64,000 nt of DNA from Methylobacterium sp. (GCA_020252645.1 JADCCN010000005.1:62001-126000), one strand, 5' to 3'; numbered from the stretch's first letter, positions 1-9,119 are shown. Numbers and translations are program-made. Notes: generated from the letters alone by a model not told the origin.

Positions 1-140
1 AGCACATCGGCCGCCACGGCATCAAGATCAAAAGTGCGCTCGGGAGCGAGCAGCAAATGGGTGCCCCTCACCTCGTCGAAACGGAGGCGGACCCCGCGGG
101 GCACGCGCGGCACGTCGTCCAGGCGAAGCGCCTCGGTCAT
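1..140 (-). CDS. pqqD: PqqD, PQQ peptide chaperone (partial)
   Basis: Only the first 46 or so residues are present; the gene runs off the left edge. The N-terminus (MTEALRLDDVPRVPRG, then RLRFDEVRG and LLAPERTFDLD) has the usual PqqD order: a PRxPRGVRLR-type start, then the LLxPE segment. PqqD binds the precursor peptide PqqA and presents it to the radical SAM enzyme PqqE. Its ATG overlaps the pqqC stop codon (ATGA at 137-140), so the two are translationally coupled. pqqE would be expected just outside the window. Confidence 0.88.
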   Translation of the reverse strand, partial: MTEALRLDDVPRVPRGVRLRFDEVRGTHLLLAPERTFDLDAVAADV

Positions 141-934
141 GCCATATTCTCCCCGCCCGGCGTCCAAGCGCCCGGAGGGGGCAGACCCGGATTGACATAG
201 GCATGATGCAACGCGTCCAACTGGCTCCACAAGACGTCGCATTTGAAGCTCAAGGCACCCAGAGCCTGCGCTTGAAGCGAGGGCGTGGTGGCGTGGGCCT
301 TGACGTAGGCCAGCGCGAAATCGGCGTCGCGGGGTGCCTGGGTCATGCGCTTGTCGAAGTAGGCGAGCGTATCCTTTGAGACGAAGTCATAAGCTCCGAG
401 CATTCCCGCGACCCGTTCGGAAATGATCATCGGGGCAAACATCTCGGTCAATGACGACGCGATCGCCTCCAGAAGGCTCCGCCCCCGCACGAAATGAACA
501 TAGGCCTCAACGGCGAAGCGCGTGGCAGGAAGAATTCCCCTCGCCGAAACGACATAGGCTCGCGAAAATCCCAGGCTGTCGGTCAGCTTGAGCCAGCGCT
601 CGATGCCTCCGTCGCCCTCCACCTCGCCGTCATGGTCGACAATGCGTTGGCGCCAGATGCGGCGGAGGGACGCATCTTCCATGCGGGCGACGATCGAAGC
701 GTCCTTCACCGGAATCATGGCCTGGTAATAGTAGCGGTTCAGTGCCCAGGCCCGGACCTGATCCTGGTTCAGTCTGCCCCCGTGAAGCAAACGATGAAAG
801 GGATGGAGGTTGTGGTAGCGTCTGGCGCCGATGTCGCGCAGGGCTGCCTCGAGTTCATCGGGATCGAGGAGCCGGCCTGCCTCAGCCGGGGCGGTGGACA
901 ACGAGGCGGCGAAGAAGGGGACAGCTGAACTCAT
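137..934 (-). CDS. pqqC: PqqC, pyrroloquinoline-quinone synthase
   Basis: PqqC catalyses the last step of PQQ synthesis, ring closure and eight-electron oxidation of AHQQ, in the cytoplasm without a metal. The 265-residue product has family length and the expected segments: RRYHNLHPFHRLLHGG near residue 38, then NRYYYQAMIPVKDA, IVDHDGE, and EMFAPMIISERV. It sits between pqqB (3-nt gap) and pqqD (4-nt overlap) in an operon running leftward from pqqA. The ATG at 934 fits the N-terminus; an earlier start is impossible because pqqB ends at 938. Confidence 0.95.
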   Translation of the reverse strand: MSSAVPFFAASLSTAPAEAGRLLDPDELEAALRDIGARRYHNLHPFHRLLHGGRLNQDQVRAWALNRYYYQAMIPVKDASIVARMEDASLRRIWRQRIVDHDGEVEGDGGIERWLKLTDSLGFSRAYVVSARGILPATRFAVEAYVHFVRGRSLLEAIASSLTEMFAPMIISERVAGMLGAYDFVSKDTLAYFDKRMTQAPRDADFALAYVKAHATTPSLQAQALGALSFKCDVLWSQLDALHHAYVNPGLPPPGAWTPGGENMA

Positions 935-937
935 TGC

Positions 938-1873
938 CTATTCCGGGTTGCCCTTGGCAAGGTTTTCCGAGGTTGCAAAATGAAGCGTGAGCCCGTCGTA
1001 GGCGACGGTCCAGCCCGCTTCTTCCACCTGGCGGCGCTCTGCGGAGTCATCCACAAGGATGGGGTTGGTATTATTGATATGAACGAACACGCGTTGTCCG
1101 ATATGGCAGTCGGCCAGCGCGGCGATGGCGCCGTTGGCGCCATTGATCGGCACATGACCCATTCGCCAGCCTGTCTTGACGCCGACGCCCGCGCGGATGA
1201 GGTCGTCGTCCTCCAGAACAGTGCCGTCGAACAGCAAAGCGTCGACCCCGTCCACTCTCCGGCGTAAATCGTCCGAGATCCGGGCGCAGCCCGGCACGTA
1301 GGCGATGCGCCGCCCATCGGCTTCGAACAGGACGCCGACCGTGCTTTCGCCCACCATGCCAATCACGGGGTCTCCGCCCTCCAGCCAAAGCGGCACCTTT
1401 CCAGGGACCGGAAAAAGAGTTGCCTGCAAGCCTGGCAAGGGCTCGAATGTGGCCTCGAGGCGCACCTCGCGGCGCGCCACGCAAGCCGGGTTTACCACAT
1501 CGAAAATCCGGTTCGCGGCGATCGCGTCCAGGATCTCGGCTGTCGCGAAGAGATCGAAACGCTGGCTCTCCCGCAAGGTGAACAGGCCCGCCACGTGATC
1601 GATATCGCCGTTGGTGAGAAGCACCGCCTCGATCGGGGAATGCCGTAAACCGGATTTTGGATGGAGCACGGGTGTCGCGGCGATCTGCTGGCGGATATCG
1701 GGCGAAGCATTGACAAGGAGCCATGCTTCACCATCGCGCGAAACCGCGAGGCCCGACTGGGTACGCGGCTTGACCCGCGGATCACCCGCCCAAGCAAGGC
1801 GGCAGACCGGGCAGCGGCAATTCCATTGGGGAACGCCGCCGCCCGCCGCCGAACCGAGAACGATCGTTTGCAT
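938..1873 (-). CDS. pqqB: PqqB, PQQ biosynthesis metallo-hydrolase
   Basis: PqqB is a metallo-beta-lactamase-fold protein required for PQQ formation, thought to hydroxylate the PqqE-linked intermediate. The 311-residue product starts MQTIVLGSAAGGGVPQWNC and carries the CRCPVC zinc motif typical of PqqB, then LLTNGDIDHVAGLF, the divergent metal-binding region, and VFVHINNTNPIL near the C-terminus. An upstream in-frame ATG at 1888 would add five residues; 1873 matches the usual family start. It lies 43 bases after pqqA in the same operon. Confidence 0.94.
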   Translation of the reverse strand: MQTIVLGSAAGGGVPQWNCRCPVCRLAWAGDPRVKPRTQSGLAVSRDGEAWLLVNASPDIRQQIAATPVLHPKSGLRHSPIEAVLLTNGDIDHVAGLFTLRESQRFDLFATAEILDAIAANRIFDVVNPACVARREVRLEATFEPLPGLQATLFPVPGKVPLWLEGGDPVIGMVGESTVGVLFEADGRRIAYVPGCARISDDLRRRVDGVDALLFDGTVLEDDDLIRAGVGVKTGWRMGHVPINGANGAIAALADCHIGQRVFVHINNTNPILVDDSAERRQVEEAGWTVAYDGLTLHFATSENLAKGNPE

Positions 1874-1916
1874 CGGTTCCCAGCGCATTGCCTCGGCAGT
1901 TAGATCAGCGACGCCA

Positions 1917-2009
1917 TCACAGCAGAACCGTATCGATTTCCGCCGACTCGTAGCTCGTCACTTCCATGCCCACGCAAACTTCCTGCACAACCGGCTTAGC
2001 CCACTTCAT
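1917..2009 (-). CDS. pqqA: PqqA, PQQ precursor peptide
   Basis: A 30-codon gene read on the minus strand: MKWAKPVVQEVCVGMEVTSY and then ten further residues. It has the diagnostic Glu16 and Tyr20 (E-x3-Y), the two residues cross-linked by PqqE and turned into PQQ. A perfect ribosome-binding site AGGAGG lies at 2015-2020, 5 bases before the ATG. It heads the pqqABCD operon. Too short for ordinary ORF calling, but spacing, position and motif agree. Confidence 0.93.
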   Translation of the reverse strand: MKWAKPVVQEVCVGMEVTSYESAEIDTVLL

Positions 2010-2488
2010 TTTATCCTCCTGGCGATCTGAACCACCCCTTTTTTTCATCATTCAGAAATTCATGTGACGGGGTGGACGTCACTTCTCCATTATTGCGGCA
2101 AGAAACGCTCTCGGCAAGCCCTTGTTCCGGCGCCCCGCCGGATGGCCGATCGCCATCTTCCTGGCAAGGCAAATGGCAGCGAGACAATTTTCAAGGGAGC
2201 GGCGCGCCGCGCGACCGGAGATGTCGGGGCGGCTCGCCGACCGGGTCACCCGCGCCTCCGACGGACATGATGGTCGATGTGCCATGATGGTCGATGTCTT
2301 GTCGCGCCATCCTCTTCGAATGCGCCCGGCTGCCCTCGCCGTCCTCCGCGGGTGCCGTCAGCGCAAAACAGGCTTGCGGAAAATCAACAATGACCCTAAA
2401 AATTTCGGGCGCCAAAGGATCAAGACGTTCAAGTCACGGCGCCTTGCCGGCCCGCTGGGGGAAGCAAGAAAAATGGGAGGAAACATTG
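2010..2488. other. Intergenic region, divergent pqqA / sugar dehydrogenase promoters
   Basis: These 479 bases separate pqqA (leftward) from the PQQ dehydrogenase (rightward). I see no supported gene. There is a short direct repeat of ATGATGGTCGATGT (copies near 2268 and 2284). Promoters for both directions must lie here but I cannot place them with confidence. Confidence 0.5.
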
Positions 2489-3769
2489 ATGATGAAACCT
2501 ATCCGGCGCTTCTTGCCTTGTATGCTATTGGCCTCGGTCGCCATCTCCGGATCAGCGGTCGCCCAGACCGCAGGCGGAACACCCACCTTGACCAGCACGA
2601 CGGTGCTGAAGGATCGCGACAATGTCGTCTGGGACATGGCGTTCCTGCCCGACGGCACCATGTTCTTCACCGAGCGCTGTGGTGGTCTCTCCGTTCGCCA
2701 GCCATCCGGCACGGTCATTCCGCTCCTCGGGATCAAAGACTCCAAGGGCTTTCCCCAAACCGCGGCGGACCTGTTCTGCAGCGGACAAGCGGGAATGGCC
2801 GGCGTGGCGATCGATCCTGATTTCGCGACCAACCGGCTCATCTACGTCTACTCTGCGTCGAGCATGACGGCTCCTGGCAACAACCGCGTTCTGCGCCTGA
2901 CGGTCAGTCCCGACCTGAGGAGTGTTTCGGACCGGCGGGATATCGTCACCGATATCGCCTACAAGCCTGCCAAAAGCGACCACCCGTTCGGTGATCCGGG
3001 TGCGCATAACGGGGGACGCCTCCGCTTTGGTCCGGCGGACGGGTTCCTTTACGTGACGACGGGAGACATTCACAGCGGCGCAGCTCCGCAGAGCCCGACC
3101 ATGATCGGGGGCAAGGTGCTCCGCATCGACCGCGAGGGCAGAGCGGCGCCCGGCAATAACCCCCCGCAAGGCTTCGATCCCCGGGTCTTCACCTATGGGC
3201 ATCGCAATCCGCAGGGCATCTGCTTCCGGCCCGGCACCAATCAACCCTTCACGTCCGAGAACGGCCCGTGGCACACCGATGAGGTGACGGCGCTCGTGGC
3301 CGGCGGAAACGCCGGTTGGGATCCTCGTCCGAACGTCAATGGTCGCGGCCCCTGCCCGGACAATTACTGCGGTTACTCGCCCAACCAAATGGGCGCGATG
3401 CCCCCCGCAGAACGGTCGGCCTTCATGCCGATGACCGACACGAAGGCCTACCCGAATGCTATGAAGCCAGCCTGGAACAACGATGGGCTGTCTCAGGGGA
3501 TGATGGGATGCACCTTCTTGAACGGTCCTCAATGGAAGGACTGGAACGGCAGGATGGTGGTGACCTTCACGGGCATTGGCATCCACGGAACGCCGGTGGG
3601 CAACCGCCTCGATGTGCTCAACATCAGCGCGGACGGGGCGTCTGCCACCCGCACGACGGTGTCGCTTCCGATGCCGGCGGGTCGCTTCCGTTCTGTCGCG
3701 CAGGGTCCGGACGGGAACATGTACGTGTCAACCGACACGGGTGAAGTCTACCAACTCAAGCCGAACTGA
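2489..3769 (+). CDS. PQQ-dependent sugar dehydrogenase (periplasmic)
   Basis: A 426-residue soluble-GDH/Asd-type quinoprotein that oxidises aldoses in the periplasm using PQQ. The signal peptide covers residues 1-26 (MMKPIRRFLPCMLLASVAIS then ending AVAQ). The beta-propeller shows GAHNGGRLRFGPADGFLYVT with the proposed catalytic His, then GGKVLRIDREG, RNPQGICFRPGT and GWDPRPN. A GGAGG site at 2476-2480 fits the ATG at 2489, better than the longer upstream frame, which lacks a leader. It is divergent from pqqABCD and followed 90 bases later by a cytochrome c, so cofactor, enzyme and electron acceptor are together. The sugar oxidised cannot be told from sequence. Confidence 0.88.
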   Translation: MMKPIRRFLPCMLLASVAISGSAVAQTAGGTPTLTSTTVLKDRDNVVWDMAFLPDGTMFFTERCGGLSVRQPSGTVIPLLGIKDSKGFPQTAADLFCSGQAGMAGVAIDPDFATNRLIYVYSASSMTAPGNNRVLRLTVSPDLRSVSDRRDIVTDIAYKPAKSDHPFGDPGAHNGGRLRFGPADGFLYVTTGDIHSGAAPQSPTMIGGKVLRIDREGRAAPGNNPPQGFDPRVFTYGHRNPQGICFRPGTNQPFTSENGPWHTDEVTALVAGGNAGWDPRPNVNGRGPCPDNYCGYSPNQMGAMPPAERSAFMPMTDTKAYPNAMKPAWNNDGLSQGMMGCTFLNGPQWKDWNGRMVVTFTGIGIHGTPVGNRLDVLNISADGASATRTTVSLPMPAGRFRSVAQGPDGNMYVSTDTGEVYQLKPN

Positions 3770-3859
3770 GTGAGGACGAAGTCGGCCGCGCTGCCAGCCC
3801 TGGCGGCGCGGCCGAGCGCCTTGAAGGTCGACCTGGCCCTTTCGAAAGGGCTGTTCACA

Positions 3860-4180
3860 ATGGGAAGTCGAATGAAGATGCACTATGTTGCGACGGTCTC
3901 TCTTGCCCTGCTGGTGTCTCAGACGGCACTGGCCAGCCCGGAGTTGGCTCGGAGCAAGAATTGCGTTGCCTGCCATCACATGGAACGCAAGATGATCGGG
4001 CCAGCCTACAAGGCCATCGCCGAGCGCTACGCCAAGGATGAATCAGCCGCCAAGACCTTGAATGAGAAGGTGATCAAGGGCGGCGCCGGAAACTGGGGCC
4101 AGACGCCGATGCCCCCGCAATCAAATCTGTCGCCGGCAGAAGCCGAAACTCTGGTAAAGTGGATCCTTTCCCAGCAGTGA
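3860..4180 (+). CDS. Small class I cytochrome c (c551-like)
   Basis: A 106-residue exported cytochrome c. The signal peptide is followed by ELARSKNCVACHH, with haem-binding C35-x-x-C38-H39, and a PMPPQ segment whose Met84 is the likely sixth haem ligand, as in cytochrome c551. It lies just downstream of the PQQ sugar dehydrogenase on the same strand and is the obvious electron acceptor (inference from context). Two starts are possible, ATG 3860 or ATG 3872; both keep the signal peptide. Confidence 0.85.
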   Translation: MGSRMKMHYVATVSLALLVSQTALASPELARSKNCVACHHMERKMIGPAYKAIAERYAKDESAAKTLNEKVIKGGAGNWGQTPMPPQSNLSPAEAETLVKWILSQQ

Positions 4181-4431
4181 CAGGTTGCCGGGCCTGCAAG
4201 CCTCCGAAGTTTTGGCCTCTCCAGTGGGAGCTGTCTTGTGTGGACGGCTCCTTTTGATTCGGGGCTTGGGTTGGGGCTTGGGTTGCGCTTTGGGTCGAGA
4301 CAGAGATCGGTCATTTTTCGGGCCTTTCGATGCAGGTCATGACCGCCAGCCCCGATGGGGATCGTGTGCCGCCCCCCGTCAGACAATAGAATATCTGGGC
4401 GAGTGGTTTCTCAAGAGGGGCCAGGTTGAGT
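4181..4431. other. Intergenic, no gene seen
   Basis: Holds no supported gene. It contains an imperfect direct repeat of GGGCTTGGGTT around 4260-4285. The right half of the gap is taken up by palindromic repeat units. Confidence 0.5.
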
Positions 4432-4498
4432 GAGAGCATCATCCCAAGAAGTCGATACCGGCTGATCGAAGAAAATGCGATAAACAACAAAGACATAG
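4432..4498 (+). repeat. Family B palindromic repeat unit (half element)
   Basis: Starts GAGCATC, contains AAGTCGATACCGGCT and ends GAAGAAAATGCGATAAACAA. These match the core of family B elsewhere in the window (AAGTGGATACCGGTT then GAAAATGCGGTAAAT). Confidence 0.7.
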
Positions 4499-4511
4499 AG
4501 AATTTTCAAGC

Positions 4512-4618
4512 GAAGCATGCCCCCGCGAAGGCGGGGTGGATTCCGGTTCGCGTGAAGAAAATGCGATAAACAACAGGGATAAATCATCCGATACGCATCG
4601 GATCAGGAAAACGCTCTA
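4512..4618 (-). repeat. Composite family B repeat, supplies degS-like stop codon
   Basis: Read on the minus strand from TA at 4617-4618: TAGAGCGTTTTC, a hairpin ATCCGATGCG/CGCATCGGAT type unit, TTGTTTATCGCATTTTCTTC, and CCGGAATCCACC. The final TAG of the upstream protease gene is the TA plus the first G of this element. Confidence 0.7.
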
Positions 4619-5686
4619 CTGCGCGATATCTTGAACGGTCAGGCCGACCTCGCGCGTGCGCCCGTCGCGGATGACGGAAAGAGTTAAGGCATTGCCGATT
4701 CCAACGCGTTCAAGTTCGGATGTGAGTTCCGATAAAAGGTTCACGGGCCTGCCATTCGCTGCGACAATCACATCCCCCAGCGCGCCATTCGGCCCAAGCC
4801 CCTGCAGGCCTGCCCGCTGCGCAGCACCGCCAGGGCGCACATCGCGGATCACGATGCCGCGAATTCCGGCCCGCGCCGCCATTTCTTCCGGCAACATGGC
4901 AATTCCGATGCCCGGAAGCGGTGCACGACCCGTGCGGATCAGCTCAGCCACGATGCGGTTGACGGTATCGACCGGAATTGCGAAGCCGACACCGGCCGAG
5001 GCGCCCGCCGGCGACAGAATGGCGGTATTGACCCCCACAAGCCGGCCGGCGCTATCCACCAGCGGACCGCCGGAATTGCCCGGATTGATCGCGGCATCGG
5101 TCTGGATGACATTGGCGATCTCGCGACCGGCCTCCGTTGGGAGGCGTCGTCCCAGCGCGCTCACGATGCCCTGGGTCAGCGTCTGCGACAGCCCGAACGG
5201 ATTGCCGATGGCGAAAACAGTCTGGCCCACGAGCAGATCGCCCGAGCTTCCCACCTGGATGGGCCGGAGGCTCGCCAAGGTGGAATCGATCTTCAATACG
5301 GCGAGGTCGGTCCAGGGCGCGCTGCCGATCAGGCGAGCGGGCAAGGTCTGCCCGTCATTCAGCACCACCTGCACGCGCCGCGCATTCTGGATGACATGAT
5401 GGTTGGTGACGATATGGCCGGCCCTGTCCCAGATGAACCCCGAACCGGCGCCACCGCCCTCCTCGGAACCGAAGGGATTTGTGCCACTCATGGTCTGGAT
5501 CGAAACAACCGAAGGGGCGATTGCGGCGAACAAGGCCGTCGTTCGCTTCTCGTCGACATCGAGATCAGCGCGCACCGTCACCGGACGAGGCTCGTCTGCC
5601 CGATACAGAAAATCCCGTAGATAACGCTCGCCGATCAGCATTGCGCAAAGGGCCAGGGCCACGAGAGCCACGCTTCTCCAGAACAA
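4616..5686 (-). CDS. DegS/HtrA-like serine protease with PDZ domain
   Basis: A 356-residue trypsin-like protease anchored in the inner membrane by one N-terminal helix (residues 4-19) and acting in the periplasm. The catalytic triad is visible: His97 in TNHHV, Asp127 in TDLAVLKI and Ser205 in NPGNSGGPL. One PDZ domain follows (about 255-350; GIVIRDVRPGGAAQRAGLQG and GDVIVAANGRPV). One PDZ and a membrane anchor resemble DegS rather than DegP. Its TAG stop is formed by a palindromic element. Monocistronic; transcribed toward the cytochrome gene. Confidence 0.9.
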   Translation of the reverse strand: MFWRSVALVALALCAMLIGERYLRDFLYRADEPRPVTVRADLDVDEKRTTALFAAIAPSVVSIQTMSGTNPFGSEEGGGAGSGFIWDRAGHIVTNHHVIQNARRVQVVLNDGQTLPARLIGSAPWTDLAVLKIDSTLASLRPIQVGSSGDLLVGQTVFAIGNPFGLSQTLTQGIVSALGRRLPTEAGREIANVIQTDAAINPGNSGGPLVDSAGRLVGVNTAILSPAGASAGVGFAIPVDTVNRIVAELIRTGRAPLPGIGIAMLPEEMAARAGIRGIVIRDVRPGGAAQRAGLQGLGPNGALGDVIVAANGRPVNLLSELTSELERVGIGNALTLSVIRDGRTREVGLTVQDIAQ

Positions 5687-5841
5687 CCTGTCGATCCTCC
5701 CTGCACTTAGCCCGGTCTGTGGGCCCGGTGCCGGACACGGCCTGTCTTCGGCCGCCCGGTCCCGTTGCAGGTGAATATCGGCCTCGTGCGGCGAAGCTTC
5801 AAGGCTCGAATGGCCCTCTTTCTGCGCAACCAGGACAGGGG

Positions 5842-6009
5842 CGGGACAATGTGTTCGTCGAGCGCCTGTGGCGAACCATCAAATACGAGGAGGTCTATCT
5901 GCGGGCCTATGGCAGCGTCTTCGAGGCGCGCACCTCGTTGGGACAATACATCGACGGCATTTACAATGCCCATCGTCCCCATTCGAGCCTGGAGCGGACT
6001 CCGATCTGA
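5842..6009 (+). pseudogene. IS3-family transposase OrfB, 3' remnant
   Basis: About 55 codons of the C-terminal end of an IS3-family DDE transposase: RDNVFVERLWRTIKYEEVYL, then EARTSLGQYIDGIYNAHRPH and SSLERTP. The motif RDNVFVERLWRxIKYEEVYL followed by YN..RPHSSL is standard for this family. The rest of the transposase is absent and no inverted repeats are visible, so it is a dead fragment. Confidence 0.85.
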
Positions 6010-6010
6010 C

Positions 6011-6096
6011 TGAATCAGGCCGTCCGCTCACTATTTTTGTTGTTTATCGCATTTTCGTCGACCAACCGGTATCCACTTGGTCGAAAAAATGCTCAA
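6011..6096 (-). repeat. Family B palindromic repeat
   Basis: Contains TTGTTTATCGCATTTTCGTC, CAACCGGTATCCACTTGG and AAAAAATGCTC, matching family B read on the minus strand. It directly follows the IS3 remnant. The remaining 309 bases up to 6405 hold no gene I can support; the promoter of the M16 pair is expected there. Confidence 0.7.
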
Positions 6097-6405
6097 GGCC
6101 GGATGACACCCAACGAGACATACTTCAATGCGCTTCCATCAAGCCCGATAGCGGCCTGAACAAGGCAGGAATCCACTTGGGAACCACCCCGAAACTGTTC
6201 AAACAAACCAAGCCAGCACTGATATCCTGATTGGCGAGCGGAACCCGAATTGGCTTGATCCCAATCATCTTGCCCAAACTGCTTCTATCTGGCAGCCTTG
6301 GCTGCGGCACTTCGCAGCACTTGAAATTCTGAAATGGCAAGTTTGCGATTCGCATTTTTGCAAGATATTTTTGACGAGAGTGTGTTGAGGCGGTATCTCT
6401 CGCCG

Positions 6406-7764
6406 ATGACGAGGTTGCTCCCTCCCCTGCGCTGGCTGCCGTTCGTTTTCTCGAGTGTTGTGCTGCTGGTTGCCACCACCGGCGCTTTCTCGCAAGTGCA
6501 AGTGAGCGAGCGTGTTTTTCTGGTTGAGGACCCCCAGGCCAGCGCGCTCGATTTCCAGATGGTGGTGCGCGCAGGCTGTGCCGATGAGGCCGGGGGGTGC
6601 CGGGGCATCGCGCATTATCTCGAACATCTCGTCCTCGCGGGCCGGGATGGCAAAAGTGAAAACGCGGCGCTCCCCACCTTTCGCGGCATGATGTCGAATG
6701 GTTGGACGACCTCCCGCGCAACGGCCTATACGCACCGCGTGCCGGTTTCCTCAGAGGGGCCCAAGGCGACACTCGAGCGCCTGTTCCGTTTTTATGCCGC
6801 GAGGCTGCGCCCGTTCGAGATCACCCGCGAATTGGAAGCGCGCGAGCGGCAGATCGTGCTTCAGGAATATGACTGGCGATTGGGATCGAGCCCGGCCGCT
6901 CCGCTTCTGCGCAAGATCGATCAGCAGCTTTTCGGCGATCACCCTCTCGGCTCCTGGCCTATCGGGCATAGAAACGAAATTCTGGGGCTGAAGGCGGCGG
7001 ATGCGAAAGCCTTTCACGAGAGCTGGTATCACCTGCCCAATGTCGTCTTTGCCATACGCGGGAACCTGACGCCGGAACTTGTGCGCGAGGTTGCCGAGAA
7101 GGCGCTTGCCGATCTGCCGACATCCGCCGCGCTCCCGCCTCGCCCCTCTGAAAGAGCGGTTGAGGTGGATGCTGCGCGCATGGATATCGTCGTTCAGGAA
7201 GAAAAGGCGACGCAGCGATCGATTGTTTTGCGCAAGCTGTTCCGGATGCCCGAACGCGAGGAAATGGCCGAGTTGGCCATGCTCACTGTGCTCAATCAAA
7301 TGCTCGCGAGCCGACTGCCCGGATCGCTCCATGATTTCGTTGTCGAACGCAGGAAGATCCCGAACGAGAGCCTCTCGGCATCCCTGGCAAGGATTCAACC
7401 GGGGCTGTTTCTGCTCGATCTCCGGGCCGATATTGTCGAAGGCATCGATAGCGCGGTCCTGGCGGGAGCGCTGGAGGATTTCCAGCGAGAGGCTGGCGAT
7501 CTCGCGCCGAGCGCCCGCAACATCGAGCGCATGCGCCGGCGTTCCATCGAAGCCATGAGCGAGCGATCAAAGGCGCCGGAACGTGTTTATCCTGAACTGG
7601 TGCAATGGCTGGCTGCCGGAAGACCGTTTTCAGAATTCGGGCGGATGCCGGTTTATCTGGAACGAGTGACGGATGCCGAGATTGCCGCTGCCTATGCAGC
7701 CTTCTCGGGGCCCGGCCGGCTGGTCAGCGGCGTGCTCATCCCGAAAGAAAGGGCAAGACCATGA
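6406..7764 (+). CDS. M16 zinc metallopeptidase, catalytic subunit (PqqF-like)
   Basis: A 452-residue exported M16B peptidase. The signal peptide is MTRLLPPLRWLPFVFSSVVL then ending AFSQ. The inverted zinc motif HxxEH is His70-Tyr-Leu-Glu73-His74, and Glu154 in ERQIVLQEYD is the third zinc ligand. The last four bases overlap the next gene (ATGA). In Methylorubrum, an M16 pair PqqF (HxxEH) and PqqG (no HxxEH) cuts PqqA to release the cross-linked peptide; the pair here lies 4.4 kb from pqqABCD, so the same role is plausible. However, many proteobacteria carry similar pairs with no PQQ role, and a signal peptide would place this one outside the cytoplasm. An upstream in-frame ATG at 6334 lacks leader character. 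Confidence 0.8.
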   Translation: MTRLLPPLRWLPFVFSSVVLLVATTGAFSQVQVSERVFLVEDPQASALDFQMVVRAGCADEAGGCRGIAHYLEHLVLAGRDGKSENAALPTFRGMMSNGWTTSRATAYTHRVPVSSEGPKATLERLFRFYAARLRPFEITRELEARERQIVLQEYDWRLGSSPAAPLLRKIDQQLFGDHPLGSWPIGHRNEILGLKAADAKAFHESWYHLPNVVFAIRGNLTPELVREVAEKALADLPTSAALPPRPSERAVEVDAARMDIVVQEEKATQRSIVLRKLFRMPEREEMAELAMLTVLNQMLASRLPGSLHDFVVERRKIPNESLSASLARIQPGLFLLDLRADIVEGIDSAVLAGALEDFQREAGDLAPSARNIERMRRRSIEAMSERSKAPERVYPELVQWLAAGRPFSEFGRMPVYLERVTDAEIAAAYAAFSGPGRLVSGVLIPKERARP

Positions 7765-9119
7765 GACTTCTGATTTTTGCCTTTGCCCTCGTCCTCCAGA
7801 CTTTTGTGCCCGCCGATGCTCAGGTTCTCTGGCGCGCCGCCGACCACATGACGCCGGGCGGGCTGGCCTTCCGCTATGTGCAGTTGCCGCGCGGGCAAAC
7901 GCAATCCATCCAGTTCGGCTGGAAAGACGGTTTTGCTGCGCGACAGGCGAACGGCAAGGGCATCGCGGTCTTCGGACCCGCCCTCATCATGCAGGGCCCT
8001 AAAGGGGTCAATCGCGCGGAATTCGTGGAAGACGTCAAGGACACGCAGGGACAGATTTATATCGCTTCAACCCCGGAACACACCATTGGGGGCCTGTTCG
8101 CGCCTGCGGACAAATTCAATGCCGCCCTGCGTCTGATGGCGAAGACGATTTCTGATCCGGCCATGGATTCGGCGAGATTGGAAGACCTGCGGAAAGCCCA
8201 TCTTGCTGCGATCGCGCAGGCTGCGCGGCAGCCCGGCCTGATCGCCAACCGCGTTGGCGCTCATTTCCTTTGGGAAGAAGGTCCGATGCTGGGCTGGACG
8301 AAGGAAGACCCGGCGCATTTCACAACCACATCGCTTGCTCAAATCGAGGAATGGCGGCGATCGGTTCTGACGCGCAAAGGCCTGGTCATCGCTGCTGCGG
8401 GGCCGGCAAGCCCGGAGGAAGCCGCCGCGCAGATCGATGAGTTGTTTGCCGGGCTCCCGCTCACAGGACCGGAACTTTCAGCGCCGGTATTCGCACGTCG
8501 ATCAGCGAGTGGCGCCGTCTTGATTGAGGCCGATGTGCCGCAGACCATGATCCTGATCGGCGGTTGGAGCGCTTTCGAAAAGGGAGCGGAGCAATCGATG
8601 GCCGTGCTCGCGGCCCAGGCGCTTCAGGCTCGCCTGCATCGGGAAGTGCGAGAGAAGCTCGGCGCCACCTATGGAGCGGCGGCGCAGGCCGTTCCAATCA
8701 TCTCACAACCCGTTGTGTTCTCCATGAATTCGATGGTCGCTCACGAACGCGCGATCGAAGCGCTCGATGTGATGCGGAAAGAGCATCAGAAGTTTCTCAC
8801 CGATGGCTTGAGCCAGAACGAGCTGGATTCCGAACGCCAGCGGCTGACCACGGAATTCCAGGAGATCATCCGTCGTCCGCCCGCCGTGGCCACGCTGCTG
8901 CGCGGGGCGCTGCTTGATGGCCAGTCTGCGGATTATGTCGAGACTTTCCCGCAGCGTCTCGCGGCCTTCACCCTTGTCGATGTCAATGCCGTTCTGAAAA
9001 AAGGCCTTGCCGGAAAAGCTGTCAGCACGGTGGTCGTTGCGCCCAAAGGCCCGGGATTTGCAGGTTTTTGCGTCATCCGTGAGGTTGAACAGGTGAACGG
9101 GTGCAGGCTCGCACCCTAG
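7761..9119 (+). CDS. M16 peptidase partner without zinc site (PqqG-like)
   Basis: Also 452 residues, with a signal peptide (MRLLIFAFALVLQTFVPADA). It lacks HxxEH but has the REKLGATYGA segment with the Arg/Tyr pair that binds substrate in non-catalytic M16B subunits. It is translationally coupled to the catalytic subunit by ATGA, as expected of a heterodimer. Its TAG stop codon is made by the TA and first G of a family A palindromic element. Role in PQQ maturation is inferred from pairing and proximity. Confidence 0.8.
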   Translation: MRLLIFAFALVLQTFVPADAQVLWRAADHMTPGGLAFRYVQLPRGQTQSIQFGWKDGFAARQANGKGIAVFGPALIMQGPKGVNRAEFVEDVKDTQGQIYIASTPEHTIGGLFAPADKFNAALRLMAKTISDPAMDSARLEDLRKAHLAAIAQAARQPGLIANRVGAHFLWEEGPMLGWTKEDPAHFTTTSLAQIEEWRRSVLTRKGLVIAAAGPASPEEAAAQIDELFAGLPLTGPELSAPVFARRSASGAVLIEADVPQTMILIGGWSAFEKGAEQSMAVLAAQALQARLHREVREKLGATYGAAAQAVPIISQPVVFSMNSMVAHERAIEALDVMRKEHQKFLTDGLSQNELDSERQRLTTEFQEIIRRPPAVATLLRGALLDGQSADYVETFPQRLAAFTLVDVNAVLKKGLAGKAVSTVVVAPKGPGFAGFCVIREVEQVNGCRLAP

